Assembly: GCF_000703085.1 (NCBI RefSeq)
Contig: NZ_JNLL01000001.1
Location: 1,178,001-1,242,000 of the forward strand
From: Persephonella sp. KM09-Lau-8
GTDB taxonomy: Bacteria > Aquificota > Aquificia > Aquificales > Hydrogenothermaceae
Direction of reading: 5' to 3'
Length of the DNA: 64,000 nt
Shown: piece by piece, positions 1-9,631 of the stretch
How the letters are laid out: the number at the start of each line of letters is the position of its first letter
Numbering within the stretch: the first letter of the stretch is position 1
The notes under the pieces: generated by a model
What the model was told of the DNA's origin: nothing
Database searches by the model: none
What the model saw: only the letters and a program-made list of their open reading frames with translations
Program-made: the position numbers and the translations under genes

Positions 1-281
1 TCGTATGGAATTTCTGCACCGCACATCTCACATATTCCATAAGTGCCATACTCTATTTTTTGAAGGGTCATCTCTATTCTTTTTAAAACTTTTCTATCTC
101 TATCAAGGTTTCTCAGCATAACAAGTCTGCCTGCTTCTGCGTCGGCTCTATCAATCTCATCTCCACCTTCATAGGAAAGGGGCTCTCCAACATTTTCCTG
201 AGTTTCACTCAGGAGTTTTTCCCTCCATTCTAAAAGTGTCTGCTTTAGCTCTTCAATCTGTTCAGGTGTTAAATGTTTCAT
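1..281 (-). CDS. dksA: DksA/TraR-family transcription factor (3' end outside the window)
   Basis: This is a DksA-like secondary-channel regulator of RNA polymerase. The 93 visible residues start at an ATG preceded by AAGGAG. They show an N-terminal helix, then a coiled-coil tip DEIDRA matching the acidic DPVDRA tip of E. coli DksA, then LRNLDRDRKVLKRIE. The first half of a C4 zinc finger (CEMC) appears just before the window edge, and the second CxxC lies outside. It sits 2 bp after aroD on the same strand, so it is probably the last or a late gene of that transcript. Family assignment is firm; whether it is true DksA or a short paralogue cannot be told without the C-terminus. Confidence 0.85.
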   Translation of the reverse strand, partial: MKHLTPEQIEELKQTLLEWREKLLSETQENVGEPLSYEGGDEIDRADAEAGRLVMLRNLDRDRKVLKRIEMTLQKIEYGTYGICEMCGAEIPY

Positions 282-283
282 CT

Positions 284-970
284 TTAACTCCTTAATCCAT
301 AAAATTTAAGCTCTTCAATAAGCTTAGAGGCCTCAATCTGTCCAGGAGCAAAGGACTGGCCTATGTAGGTATAAGTCAGTATAGACCCAAAGAAAAATCC
401 TGCAACCCTTGTTATTTTCCCTTCTTCTCCCATTCCTATAGCAACAAGCTTTTTATCTCTATTTTTTGCAGTTACACATAATATACGGCTTACATCCTCG
501 TGGCTATTTACCTTGAAGGCATATTTGATAATATCAGGGGATAAAGCAGCTGCTTTATCTATTATTCCCTGAATTTCCTCTTCAGTTGGAGTTTTCTCAA
601 AATCATGGTAAGAAACAAGGGAAAGTTTACCTTCATCTTTTGCTATTTCTATCACTTTTTGGTTTATAGAGGTTGAGGTAAGTTCTATATCCAGTATGTC
701 AGAGTATTCAACAACTGCCTCAAATATCTTTATCCTTTCTTCATCAGGTATTGCTTTTCCACCTTCTTGCTCAGACCTGACAGTTGCTATTATCCCAAGG
801 TCGTATTTTTTTACAAATCTGGCCTTTTCCAGAATGTAATCTATCTCAAGATTAGAAAACTGGTCTATTCTAAGCTCAACCATATCTATCTTTTTATCAA
901 CTGCTACAGGAACGATATGCTCAAGATTTTCATCGCTTACAGGCAACACAACAAGTGGATAATTTCCCAT
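284..970 (-). CDS. aroD: 3-dehydroquinate dehydratase, type I
   Basis: It converts 3-dehydroquinate to 3-dehydroshikimate in the cytoplasmic shikimate pathway. The 228-aa length is typical of the type I (Schiff base) enzyme. Visible motifs are ELRIDQF near residue 33, SYHDF (general-base His) near 120, KYAFKV (Schiff-base Lys) near 150 and GMGEEGKITRV near 180. A strong AAGGAGG lies just before the ATG. It follows gspF by 48 bp on the same strand, so it may be read from the gsp operon, and dksA follows at once. No defect is seen. Confidence 0.95.
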   Translation of the reverse strand: MGNYPLVVLPVSDENLEHIVPVAVDKKIDMVELRIDQFSNLEIDYILEKARFVKKYDLGIIATVRSEQEGGKAIPDEERIKIFEAVVEYSDILDIELTSTSINQKVIEIAKDEGKLSLVSYHDFEKTPTEEEIQGIIDKAAALSPDIIKYAFKVNSHEDVSRILCVTAKNRDKKLVAIGMGEEGKITRVAGFFFGSILTYTYIGQSFAPGQIEASKLIEELKFYGLRS

Positions 971-1018
971 TTTCCCCTCCTTTCTTGGAATAGGAAAATT
1001 TTAACATGAAGGGGAAAA

Positions 1019-2224
1019 TCATTTAACACTGAGGCTGAATATTGGTAAAAGGGTTGCAAATACAAAGAAGCCGATTACAACTGAAAGGAGTATTAAAACA
1101 GCAGGCTCCAGATAACTGAGAAATATTGTGATTAATCTGTCTGTTTGTTTTCTGTATATCTGGGATATCAGACCCAGCATCTTTTCCAGCTGTCCTGTTT
1201 CTTCCCCTATTTTTATAAGCTGGATGCTATTTTCAGGTAGCAGTTTATATTTTTCAAGAAGCTGTGAAAGGGATTTTCCTTTTGTTATTTCCTTTGCGAC
1301 AGTATCAAAATCCTTTTTTAAAACAGCATTGTTTATTGTTTCATTGGCAATCTGTATAGCTCTATCAAGTGTAAGTCCTCCTTTTAGTAAAAGGGACATG
1401 GTGTTACTCCATGTGAGATAGATTGTATATAAATGAACCTTTTTGAAAAATGGAATTCTCAGTTTTAGGCTGTCTATCATCTCTTTTGTTATAAATTTTT
1501 TATAGCCTAAAAATCCAAGAATAATAAGAACTGGAGAAACCTTCAGAAAAATAGATGTGAGTTTTGATAGATAAACAACAATTTTTGTAAGGGTGGGAAG
1601 TTCTTTGCCAAACTGGGCATATATTTTGGTGATAGTTGGAACAACGAAGTTCATTATTATAATTACGGAAACAAAAGCCACAATAATGACAACAACAGGA
1701 TAAATCAGGGCGTTTAGGATTTTTCTTTTGAACTCTTCCTGTTTTTCTATAAATTCTGATGCTGATAGAAATACTTTGTCCAGTGCACCTGAGGTTTCCC
1801 CTGCCCTAATCATCTCAACAAGAAATTTCGGGAAAACACCTGTCTTATCAAAAGCATCTGCAATGCTACTTCCTTCCTGAATATACTCTCTGGCAGAAAG
1901 AAGGGTGTCCTTTAAAACAGGATTTTCCAGCTGTCTGGACAAAATATCAAATATCTGGGTAATATGGACATTTCTTTCAAGGAGAATTCCTATCTCATAT
2001 AAAAGAAGTGCCAATTCTTCCTTGCTTATCTTATTTTTTGAAAATATCTCAAGCTGGAGGATAGACTTTCTTTTTTTCTTGAGGGATGAAACCTCTTCTA
2101 TTTCATAAGGAATTAATCCCTTTTTCTTCAGAATTTCCTTTAGATGTGATACAGAGACAGCCTCTTCAACTGCTGAAATTTCCTTTCCTTCCTGATTGTA
2201 TGCTTTATATCTGAAAAATGGCAT
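1019..2224 (-). CDS. gspF: Type II secretion inner-membrane platform protein GspF
   Basis: This is a polytopic inner-membrane protein of the T2SS platform, working with the GspE ATPase and GspL/M. The 401 aa contain the two repeated GspF domains (about residues 70-190 and 270-395), with hydrophobic segments near 170-195, 220-240 and 370-395. The N-terminal start MPFFRYKAYNQEGKE is the classic GspF/PilC opening. It is the last gsp gene, 3 bp after gspE. It could in principle serve a type IV pilus, but the neighbouring gspC/D/K/L/M genes make T2SS the better reading. Confidence 0.95.
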   Translation of the reverse strand: MPFFRYKAYNQEGKEISAVEEAVSVSHLKEILKKKGLIPYEIEEVSSLKKKRKSILQLEIFSKNKISKEELALLLYEIGILLERNVHITQIFDILSRQLENPVLKDTLLSAREYIQEGSSIADAFDKTGVFPKFLVEMIRAGETSGALDKVFLSASEFIEKQEEFKRKILNALIYPVVVIIVAFVSVIIIMNFVVPTITKIYAQFGKELPTLTKIVVYLSKLTSIFLKVSPVLIILGFLGYKKFITKEMIDSLKLRIPFFKKVHLYTIYLTWSNTMSLLLKGGLTLDRAIQIANETINNAVLKKDFDTVAKEITKGKSLSQLLEKYKLLPENSIQLIKIGEETGQLEKMLGLISQIYRKQTDRLITIFLSYLEPAVLILLSVVIGFFVFATLLPIFSLSVK

Positions 2225-2227
2225 CCT

Positions 2228-3658
2228 TTACACCTGTGCAACCTGTAGAACTTCTTCAAGGGTTGTTCTGCCTTGAAGGACTTTAGAAATACCGTCCTCA
2301 ATAAGTGTTTTCATTCCTTTATCAATGGCTTTTTGTTTCAGGATTGTTGTCTCTGGGTTCTTTGATATAGTAGTTCTTAAATCTTCATCAACTTCCATTA
2401 TTTCATATATAGCCATTCTCCCTTTGTAGCCTGTTCCGAGACATTCCTGACAGCCTTCTCCTTTGTATAGATGTCTTATATCAACAGGTTCTTTGTAATG
2501 TTTTTTGATTTCCTCAACTTCTGCATCTGAAGGTGTATATTCTGTTTTACAGTTTTCACAGATAGTTCTTACAAGCCTTTGTGCTATTACCCCTTCCAGA
2601 GATGAAGCAATTAAAAACGGCTCAACTCCCATATCAACAAGCCTTGCAACAGCTGAAGGAGCATCATTCGTGTGAAGTGTTGATAAAACAAGATGTCCTG
2701 TCATTGAGGCATGGATTGCTATCTCTGCTGTTTCCAAATCCCTTATCTCACCAACCATTATGATATCAGGGTCTTGTCTGAGGATACTTCTCAATCCATT
2801 GGCAAATGTAAGGTTTATTTTGGGGTTTACCTGTATCTGACTGATACCGTCTATCTGGTATTCCACAGGGTCTTCTATGGTGATTATATTTTTACGGGGT
2901 GTTTTAAGCTCCAGAAGGGATGCATAAAGGGTTGTTGATTTACCTGAACCTGTGGGACCTGTGATTAGCACAAGTCCGTATGGTTTTTTTATAATTCTTC
3001 TGTATTTTTCAAGGTCTTCAGGTAAAAATCCCAGTTCCTCAAGGGTAAGTAATTTGTTGGATTTATCTAAAAGCCTGATAACAATTCTTTCTCCGAAAAC
3101 AGTAGGTAGGGTAGACACCCTCATATCAAGCTTTTTATCCCCAATTTTTACCTTGATTCTGCCGTCCTGTGGCAGCCTTTTTTCTGCAACATTTAGTCTG
3201 GATATTATTTTTATACGGGATACAACCTGTGGATATGTGTTCAAAGGTATTGTTGATATTTCGTGTAATACCCCATCCATTCTAAATCTGACCACAACCT
3301 TATCTGAAAATGGTTCAAAGTGAATATCACTGGCATTTGCTCTGATTGCCTTTAGAAAAAGGGAGTTTATAAGCTGTATTACAGGGGCATCTGAACCTGT
3401 TAACAGGTCTTCAAGGAAAGTTTCTTCCTTTATCTCTTCTTCTTCTATTTCATTTTCAAGGTTTGAGATATATTCTTCTAATTTTTCATTGAACTCTTCT
3501 TCCGAAATCAGTATAGTTTCAGGGGTTTTACCTGTCAGAAATCTTATATCTTCTATGGCATAAAAAGGCGTATTTTTGGTTATGTATATCCTGTTTTCAT
3601 CAACAGGTATTATCTGATTTTCTCTCAGAAAGTCAACTGTCAACTCTTTGAGGGTCAA
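2228..3658 (-). CDS. gspE: Type II secretion ATPase GspE
   Basis: This is a cytoplasmic hexameric ATPase that powers pseudopilus assembly. Of 476 aa, residues 1-80 form the N-terminal domain that contacts GspL. Walker A GPTGSGKS is at 234-241, and the Walker B/aspartate box DPDIIMVGEIRD is at 296-307, followed by STLHTND. The GspE/PilB zinc motif CxxC-x32-CxxC is complete (C367, C370, C403, C406). It lies between gspD and gspF with a 2-bp gap on each side. Length and order fit a standard gspE. Confidence 0.97.
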   Translation of the reverse strand: MTLKELTVDFLRENQIIPVDENRIYITKNTPFYAIEDIRFLTGKTPETILISEEEFNEKLEEYISNLENEIEEEEIKEETFLEDLLTGSDAPVIQLINSLFLKAIRANASDIHFEPFSDKVVVRFRMDGVLHEISTIPLNTYPQVVSRIKIISRLNVAEKRLPQDGRIKVKIGDKKLDMRVSTLPTVFGERIVIRLLDKSNKLLTLEELGFLPEDLEKYRRIIKKPYGLVLITGPTGSGKSTTLYASLLELKTPRKNIITIEDPVEYQIDGISQIQVNPKINLTFANGLRSILRQDPDIIMVGEIRDLETAEIAIHASMTGHLVLSTLHTNDAPSAVARLVDMGVEPFLIASSLEGVIAQRLVRTICENCKTEYTPSDAEVEEIKKHYKEPVDIRHLYKGEGCQECLGTGYKGRMAIYEIMEVDEDLRTTISKNPETTILKQKAIDKGMKTLIEDGISKVLQGRTTLEEVLQVAQV

Positions 3659-3660
3659 GC

Positions 3661-5667
3661 TTATCCTCCAAAGTATTTTCTCCTGTATTCTTCAAAGGTA
3701 TCTGTATTTTCCTTTTTATCAATACTTTTTTCCTGTTTTTCCTTTTTTTGTGTTTTTTTCATCAGTTCTTCGCTTAGTTTTTTATGTTCCTCTGTAATTC
3801 TTGCTAAATCTTCAGGGGTTTTGATTATATAAGGGGTAAGGAAGATAAATAAATTTGTTTTGTTCATATCCTCAGACCTGTATTTGAAAGCATTTCCAAT
3901 GATTGGAATGGAAGATAAAATGGGCACACCTTCCATTGTTTTGATTGTTTTTTTAGATACAAGTCCACCTAAGACTATTGTTTTTCCATTTGTTACTGTT
4001 ATTGTAGTATCAAGCTCTCTTTTTGATGTGATAGGAACCACATAGCTAAGCTCACCTATCTGTGGTTTTTCAAAGCCTATTACCTCATTAACTTCCTGAT
4101 GTATGTCCATTACTATATTATCATCTGATATGTGGGGAGTGACCTTCAGTATCAGGCCTACCTCTTTGTAGTCATAATTGATTATTGGATTCCCGTTAAC
4201 ATCAAATTTAACACTCTGGGCAAATGGTGTAACCTGAGAAACATTTATTGTTGCTTCTTTGTTATCCATTGTTAGCAGTTTTGGGGAAGAAACGATATTA
4301 AATCCTGTTCCTCTTTCAAGAAGTGAAAACAGGAATAATAAATCAGGGAAAAACAGGGTATTTCCTGCAATTTCTATATTTTTTCCTGAAGTGGTTAACA
4401 CCCCAGCAACAAAGTTTGAGGAACCAAGCAGGTTATAAAATCCTTCCTGAGATATTCCTCCTCTAAATGCTGCTCCTCCATGAGAACCAAATATCTGCCA
4501 TCTGACTCCTATCTCCTGCAGTGCTTTCTGGGATACTTCTGTTATTAGAGCTGTTACAAGAACCTGCCTTTTTTGCCTGTCTAATTTGCTTACTATCTCT
4601 TTTATGGCTCTAATTTCATTTTCATTTCCATAAACTATTAAAGAGTTTGAGGATTTATCTGCAACAACTTTGGGTTTTTCCTGTGAACTCTGGGAGTACC
4701 TGCTGATTGGAACTGTTTTTTTCTTCTTTCCTCCTTGCTTTGATTTATAAGAAATAAGCTGTATATTTTCAAGTAGTTTATTAATAACGTTTGCCACATC
4801 TTCTGCCTTGGAGTTTTTAAGATAAATCACATCAAATCTTCTACTGATTACATTTGAGGTCGGTTTGTCCAGCTGGGATATTATTGAGTTTATCTTATCA
4901 AAAGCATCTGCCGGTGCTTTTATCACAACAGCATTCTGGGATTTTATGTTATATACCCTTACCTGTATTCCCCTTTTTGCGTAATCTGAAAATAACGTAT
5001 TCAGGGCTGGTGCTACCTCTGAGGAATCTGCATACTGGAGTTTGTAAACTTTTATTTGTGTGTTCCCACCTGTTGTATCAATCATTGAGATAACTTTTTT
5101 CAGATTTTTCACATTTGCCTGTGTATCGGTAATAACCACAATATTGGCAGGATTGTATGTAAATATTAATCCCCGTGGAGATTTTAAACCTCTCAGGATA
5201 TTAGCTGCCTGCGTAACATCTGCATGTCTGAATTTATAAACATAGGTTATAAGGTCTTCTGAATCATCCGGTTTTGTTTTCAGAGGTGGTGTGTTATTTC
5301 TGTAGTATCCGGCAGATATGACTTCATAATAATTTCCTTTGTCTATAAGAATATAGTTTCTTGCTTTGAGAACAGAGGTATATATATTCCATGCTTCATC
5401 TATGGAAACAGGCTCAGGGAAAATTAAGGATACCTCTCCTTTAACATCTGTTCCAAGAACTATATTCCTTCCTGTTAATCCTGATATGAAATATGTAAGC
5501 AGTTTTAAGTCTATCTTTTCAAAATTAAAATAAACCTTATCTGTTTTTTTGAATTCTTCTGCCTGCTGGAGAATTTTTTGAAGATTACTTTCTGCTGCAG
5601 GCGTATTTCCATGGATAATAAGGAAAATTGCTATAAATATAGCTATTATCTTTTTACCTGATTTCAT
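3661..5667 (-). CDS. gspD: Type II secretion outer-membrane secretin GspD
   Basis: This secretin forms the outer-membrane channel. The 668-aa protein has an N-terminal signal peptide (hydrophobic to about residue 24), N0-N3 repeats over about 40-400, and a secretin domain over about 420-620 with VPITSKRELDTT and VTNGKTIVLGGLV. A charged, Lys/Glu-rich tail follows to residue 668 (S-domain-like, but no pilotin gene is evident here). A Ser/Lys-rich linker (KSKQGGKKKK) sits near residue 307, between N-domains. The start overlaps the end of gspC by 14 bp. Confidence 0.95.
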   Translation of the reverse strand: MKSGKKIIAIFIAIFLIIHGNTPAAESNLQKILQQAEEFKKTDKVYFNFEKIDLKLLTYFISGLTGRNIVLGTDVKGEVSLIFPEPVSIDEAWNIYTSVLKARNYILIDKGNYYEVISAGYYRNNTPPLKTKPDDSEDLITYVYKFRHADVTQAANILRGLKSPRGLIFTYNPANIVVITDTQANVKNLKKVISMIDTTGGNTQIKVYKLQYADSSEVAPALNTLFSDYAKRGIQVRVYNIKSQNAVVIKAPADAFDKINSIISQLDKPTSNVISRRFDVIYLKNSKAEDVANVINKLLENIQLISYKSKQGGKKKKTVPISRYSQSSQEKPKVVADKSSNSLIVYGNENEIRAIKEIVSKLDRQKRQVLVTALITEVSQKALQEIGVRWQIFGSHGGAAFRGGISQEGFYNLLGSSNFVAGVLTTSGKNIEIAGNTLFFPDLLFLFSLLERGTGFNIVSSPKLLTMDNKEATINVSQVTPFAQSVKFDVNGNPIINYDYKEVGLILKVTPHISDDNIVMDIHQEVNEVIGFEKPQIGELSYVVPITSKRELDTTITVTNGKTIVLGGLVSKKTIKTMEGVPILSSIPIIGNAFKYRSEDMNKTNLFIFLTPYIIKTPEDLARITEEHKKLSEELMKKTQKKEKQEKSIDKKENTDTFEEYRRKYFGG

Positions 5668-6505
5668 AGTTTAAGACCTTCCTCCGATTATTTCTTTCAA
5701 CTACCACTTTTATATGAGATTCATTTCGTAACATGTTATATAGCTTAAAAGCATCTTCAGCTGTTTTAACAGGCATATCATTTATGCTAACAACAAGGTC
5801 TCCTGACCTGAGCCCCAGTTTATATAGTATGCTGTTAGGCCCTATATACTTGAATCTATATCCTACTGTTTCATTATTTTTAACCACAGGGACAATCATA
5901 ACATCCTTTAAAATAGTTCCTATATCTGCTGTTTTTTCTTCTATAAATCTTTTGTCAACCTGTATTGTGTCTCCATTGTATCTGATAGGTAAATCTTTAG
6001 GTTGAGAATCTTGAGGGGTTTTTCTCAATTTTGCAACATGTGTTGTGGAAAAATTACTTTTTTCTGGTTCTATGGAAAGTTTTATTTTTCTGCCATTTTT
6101 TTCAAGGACTACTGAGAATTTTCCTATTTCTTTTAGGGTATATCCTGCTATTTTTTGACCTTCTTTCAGAAATAGAAAGTCATTTCCACTTTTGAAAAAC
6201 GCTATTTTTTCTTTATCTGAGCTGAATATTCCCACCAGTTTTATACCTGATATACTTGTTGCTGTTGATGGGGTAGTTTCTTTGCCCGTATTAGAAGCAG
6301 GTCTGGCAAATAAATAATCAAGAAATCTGTAACTGTTATTTTTTGGTTTTAGATGGTAGTAGCTTTTAGCTTCTGTTTTTACAGATGGTAATGTAAATGC
6401 TTTGTATTGCAAAATAGCATTAATTACAATTGCAGAAGAAACTCCTGCCGAAGCAACTAACACACCAAAAAGCAATTTTTCAGGATTCAGTTTTAAAGCT
6501 ACCAT
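5654..6505 (-). CDS. gspC: Type II secretion protein GspC with PDZ domain
   Basis: This inner-membrane, periplasm-facing protein links the platform to the secretin. The 283 aa show one N-terminal membrane helix (about 12-30), a homology-region-like beta domain over about 85-150 (GIKLVGIFSSDKEKIAFF), and a C-terminal PDZ domain over about 205-283 (GPNSILYKLGLRSGDLVVSINDMPV). The C-terminal PDZ separates it from the coiled-coil GspC type. Here gspC sits after gspN rather than at the head of the operon as in gammaproteobacteria. Confidence 0.88.
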   Translation of the reverse strand: MVALKLNPEKLLFGVLVASAGVSSAIVINAILQYKAFTLPSVKTEAKSYYHLKPKNNSYRFLDYLFARPASNTGKETTPSTATSISGIKLVGIFSSDKEKIAFFKSGNDFLFLKEGQKIAGYTLKEIGKFSVVLEKNGRKIKLSIEPEKSNFSTTHVAKLRKTPQDSQPKDLPIRYNGDTIQVDKRFIEEKTADIGTILKDVMIVPVVKNNETVGYRFKYIGPNSILYKLGLRSGDLVVSINDMPVKTAEDAFKLYNMLRNESHIKVVVERNNRRKVLNYEIR

Positions 6506-7149
6506 CTGATATACCTGTCAAATTTTATGTAAATATTCTGGTTTAATTTTGAATTCATAAAACTACCGCTGAACTTTCCTTTTATATGCCCATTTCTAAT
6601 ATCAAGCGGTAGATAAAGCTTTCCTGTAAATCTACCATCTAAATTTTTACCTTTTAAAGTGGCATCAATCTCATTTTTATCAAATTTGTGCTTTATATAA
6701 TCTATCTCCATAGGGAAAAAAGCTGTCTTAAACTGTGTTAAATTACCTTCCCCGCTTATCATTATCTCTTTATTTTTTATTTTTAAGTGGTATTTTCCTG
6801 AAAGTTTACCATAAACCTGAGGTTTTTTCTGCACAGAGGAAATATCAAATTTATTGCTGTTTATATCGGCTGTTTTTGATAAAGGATACACAGAAATATT
6901 TAGAGCTTTTTCTACAGAAATATCTATTCTGTAAAACCAGTTTTTTATATTAAGGCTTTTTATATAAAAGTTTTGTTTCTCAAGGTCTTTTATTTTGATA
7001 TGAAAGATATTCCCCTCTATATAACTGTAAGAAAATCCGTATTTTGATAGATAATAAGACAGATAGTTTCCAACTGGAAAAGTAAAAGCTAAAGTCAGGA
7101 TAAAAGCAACAAGGAATATAATTAGATACAAAAATATTTTTTTCATCAT
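6499..7149 (-). CDS. gspN: Type II secretion protein GspN-like
   Basis: The protein has 216 aa with one N-terminal membrane helix (about 4-24) and a beta-rich periplasmic part rich in Lys/Asn/Phe. Position between gspM and gspC, and the pattern of a short anchor followed by repeated amphipathic strands ending in NQNIYIKFDRYIRW, fit the poorly conserved GspN family. The call rests mostly on context. It overlaps gspM by 4 bp and gspC by 7 bp, so it is translationally coupled. Confidence 0.65.
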   Translation of the reverse strand: MMKKIFLYLIIFLVAFILTLAFTFPVGNYLSYYLSKYGFSYSYIEGNIFHIKIKDLEKQNFYIKSLNIKNWFYRIDISVEKALNISVYPLSKTADINSNKFDISSVQKKPQVYGKLSGKYHLKIKNKEIMISGEGNLTQFKTAFFPMEIDYIKHKFDKNEIDATLKGKNLDGRFTGKLYLPLDIRNGHIKGKFSGSFMNSKLNQNIYIKFDRYIRW

Positions 7150-7619
7150 TTTGTCCCTAAAATAACCCGCATATTATACTGGCCATTTCCTTTAGGGTCG
7201 CTGATATCTATAAACTGGGCAATATATCCATTTTCCTTTATTTTTTTTAGAAACCTGCTTATCTGGTCAGCTGAAAGTTTTTCAAAGGATATTTCTATGG
7301 ACTCTCCCTGCTGATACGGTTTTATCGAAACTATATTTGATTTTGCCCCTGCTTTCATTGCGATTTCTTCTATCTTTGTTAGGGACAAGACTGGTTTTAC
7401 AGAGGGTTTGTAATGCTTATATTCCTGAACTATTTTCTGGAGTTGAACATAATTATTTATCTCTCTGCTTAGTTTTTTTTCAAGCCTGTCAATCTTTGTT
7501 AGCATATATGAGGTTATAAAAAATATCCCTACTATGATAATAACTGCATAGATTCCACCTATTAGGATGTATCTTTCCCGTTCTTCAAGGGAGTTTATAA
7601 AAAGCAGCAGTCTTTTCAC
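7146..7619 (-). CDS. gspM: Type II secretion protein GspM-like
   Basis: This is a small inner-membrane platform protein of 157 aa with a cytoplasmic N-terminus, one membrane helix (about 20-41), a coiled-coil stretch (42-70) and a C-terminal ferredoxin-like domain (about 80-157). This is the GspM/PilO plan, and the gene follows gspL directly, as gspM does in most T2SS operons. Sequence conservation in the family is low, so the name depends on architecture and order. Confidence 0.75.
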   Translation of the reverse strand: MKRLLLFINSLEERERYILIGGIYAVIIIVGIFFITSYMLTKIDRLEKKLSREINNYVQLQKIVQEYKHYKPSVKPVLSLTKIEEIAMKAGAKSNIVSIKPYQQGESIEISFEKLSADQISRFLKKIKENGYIAQFIDISDPKGNGQYNMRVILGTK

Positions 7620-8740
7620 TTAACCTCTCCTGAGATGCTAAATCTTATTTTTCCATCAGGGGTGGATACAGTTTCATCAATTGAAGCAGGATATTTCTGG
7701 GATAGTCTATTTTTAAAGTTTTCTACGCTTTTTATGTCATGAGCAGTTCCCTGTAGAATAAATCTGCTTTCTGTGATATTAATCCTGTAAATTTTGATAT
7801 CCGGAAATGATTTTTTCTCCTTTGCTATAAAAGACAGCACATCAACGGCATCTGTTGATATGGAGGAACCTTCTTTTATTGCCTTTAGTTTACCTTTTGC
7901 CTGTTCAAGAGGGTCAAAAATTTCTCCTGTATAGTTAAAACCTTTCATAAAAATTTCTTTTTCTTTTTCCTTTACGGTCTTAAGCTGCTTTTCAAGGAGG
8001 AATAGCTTTACAAATAGAGCAATATTTATCAACACAACTGCAGTAAACAGATATATAGCACCTTTAATAAGTCTTTCTGTGTTTTTACTTTCTGCTTTAT
8101 GGAGAAAATCTACACCTGTATCGTCTATGCCTCTTAAAACAGCTCCAAAAGCAACATTTAGAACCGGATTTTCTTCGGGATTTTTCAGGATTCTTGTATT
8201 TTTTAAATCCTCTGGAATTTTACCGGATAAATAAGTTTCATTATCTATTTCTGGCACCGAGGACAAAACCCTTGCCTGCTGGATAAAATCATCCTCTATC
8301 TGAAGGTAAAGTATATAATCCTCTGAAAAATGAATAATTTTACAGCTTTTTATTCCGTAATATCTGGCAACTCTAAGCAAGGAAAATATCTCACTATCTA
8401 TTATCTCAGCATCCTTTATGGAGGATAAATCCTCTTTTCTGACTATTACACAAAAAACCTCAGATTTTCCCTTATTGTGATGGACATAATATCCATATTC
8501 CAGCTGGTCAGGTTCTACAGGAATATCCAGTTGTATCTGGGTTCGGACAGCTTTTTCTATTTTGTTTTTATCTTTAAATGGAAATGTATATTTTCTAAAA
8601 GTGGATTTTGAGGCAGGAAAGGCATAAATATTTTTAAAGTTTTTAGGCTCTTTTTTTAGTAATTTTACTTCTTTTTTTAAAGGATTAACCTCTCCAAAAA
8701 GCCATACCTGTAAGCCTAAATCTATACCTTTTATGACCAA
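7616..8740 (-). CDS. gspL: Type II secretion protein GspL-like
   Basis: A 374-aa bitopic protein. Residues 1-225 look like the actin/PilM-like cytoplasmic domain of GspL that docks GspE, one membrane helix spans about 228-250, and a periplasmic ferredoxin-like domain fills the rest. The start codon is TTG, one base before the TAA of gspK, so coupling to gspK is likely. The identification is by architecture and by the gspK-L-M order. Confidence 0.8.
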   Translation of the reverse strand: MVIKGIDLGLQVWLFGEVNPLKKEVKLLKKEPKNFKNIYAFPASKSTFRKYTFPFKDKNKIEKAVRTQIQLDIPVEPDQLEYGYYVHHNKGKSEVFCVIVRKEDLSSIKDAEIIDSEIFSLLRVARYYGIKSCKIIHFSEDYILYLQIEDDFIQQARVLSSVPEIDNETYLSGKIPEDLKNTRILKNPEENPVLNVAFGAVLRGIDDTGVDFLHKAESKNTERLIKGAIYLFTAVVLINIALFVKLFLLEKQLKTVKEKEKEIFMKGFNYTGEIFDPLEQAKGKLKAIKEGSSISTDAVDVLSFIAKEKKSFPDIKIYRINITESRFILQGTAHDIKSVENFKNRLSQKYPASIDETVSTPDGKIRFSISGEVK

Positions 8741-9631
8741 TTAATAAATTTTCTCCCAGACGGTTTTTGTTTTATTTTTTCTTTCTAATAATACAATAAA
8801 TTTATATTCCCTATCGCCTATTTTTATGTTTATATTAGCAAGGAAGTGTTCGCTTTTTACTGTTGTAAAGGGCTTTATTCTGTAGATAATATCCGAATTC
8901 ATACCATCAACATTTATAAGGTCATCAACCCTTTTAAATGGTCTTTTCTGGCGGTAAACAATTATAGAATTTGCAACTGTTTCATCTATATCCCTGTCCA
9001 ATGCCATTAAAACCCACTTAGATGCAGTATTTATATTTACTTTACCATTGGAATAAGGGGATAAAACTGCTTTTAATCCTGGCCTGAATACACCGTTAAT
9101 AACCGTTCCATTATAAATTTCTTTGGAAACTCCTTTTATTAAATAAAGCTCCTCCAGTGTGTCTAATTTTGCATTTTTTGCAGGATAATCCTGATAGTCT
9201 TCCTCTCCACCATTACTTACTTTATCAGGGTCTATCCAGTCTATTATGTTAAATAATATCTGGTCATTTATGCCTAAATTCTCACATAATCTTTCAAATA
9301 TCTGCAGGTATTTTTGATTTATAGACCTGCCGTTTATCAGGAAATTTGGATTTAAATATCTTTCCTGATCTGCGATTTCTACACTGATAGATATATCCTC
9401 AAATGTAAATGGAATAGGCTGTGCCCAGAACTCTCCCAGATGGTCAACTGTTTTATCATCATGGTCTAAGAATTGTTCAAGTGCCTGCGATATAGGTGAA
9501 GAAATTAGAATTAGTTTTTCTGTTTGTATATCATTTGCCACATAGTTGTCAAAAACAAATTTGTCCTCTGAAAAATTCAAAACCACCGAACCAAAAGCTG
9601 ATATCAAGAGAAAAACCACAATCAGTATCAT
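8741..9631 (-). CDS. gspK: Type II secretion minor pseudopilin GspK
   Basis: GspK caps the pseudopilus tip with GspI and GspJ. The 296-aa protein starts with a hydrophobic helix and has the large alpha domain of GspK, with YLNPNFL near 92-98, INTASKWVL near 200 (the INxNTA-type motif) and a helix-hairpin-helix-like FKRVDDLINVDGM near 232-244. The ATG sits directly at the hydrophobic helix. The frame is open ten further codons upstream (including RWKSS before the M) without ATG, GTG or TTG, so the leader before the helix is unusually short or uses a rare start. Confidence 0.88.
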   Translation of the reverse strand: MILIVVFLLISAFGSVVLNFSEDKFVFDNYVANDIQTEKLILISSPISQALEQFLDHDDKTVDHLGEFWAQPIPFTFEDISISVEIADQERYLNPNFLINGRSINQKYLQIFERLCENLGINDQILFNIIDWIDPDKVSNGGEEDYQDYPAKNAKLDTLEELYLIKGVSKEIYNGTVINGVFRPGLKAVLSPYSNGKVNINTASKWVLMALDRDIDETVANSIIVYRQKRPFKRVDDLINVDGMNSDIIYRIKPFTTVKSEHFLANINIKIGDREYKFIVLLERKNKTKTVWEKIY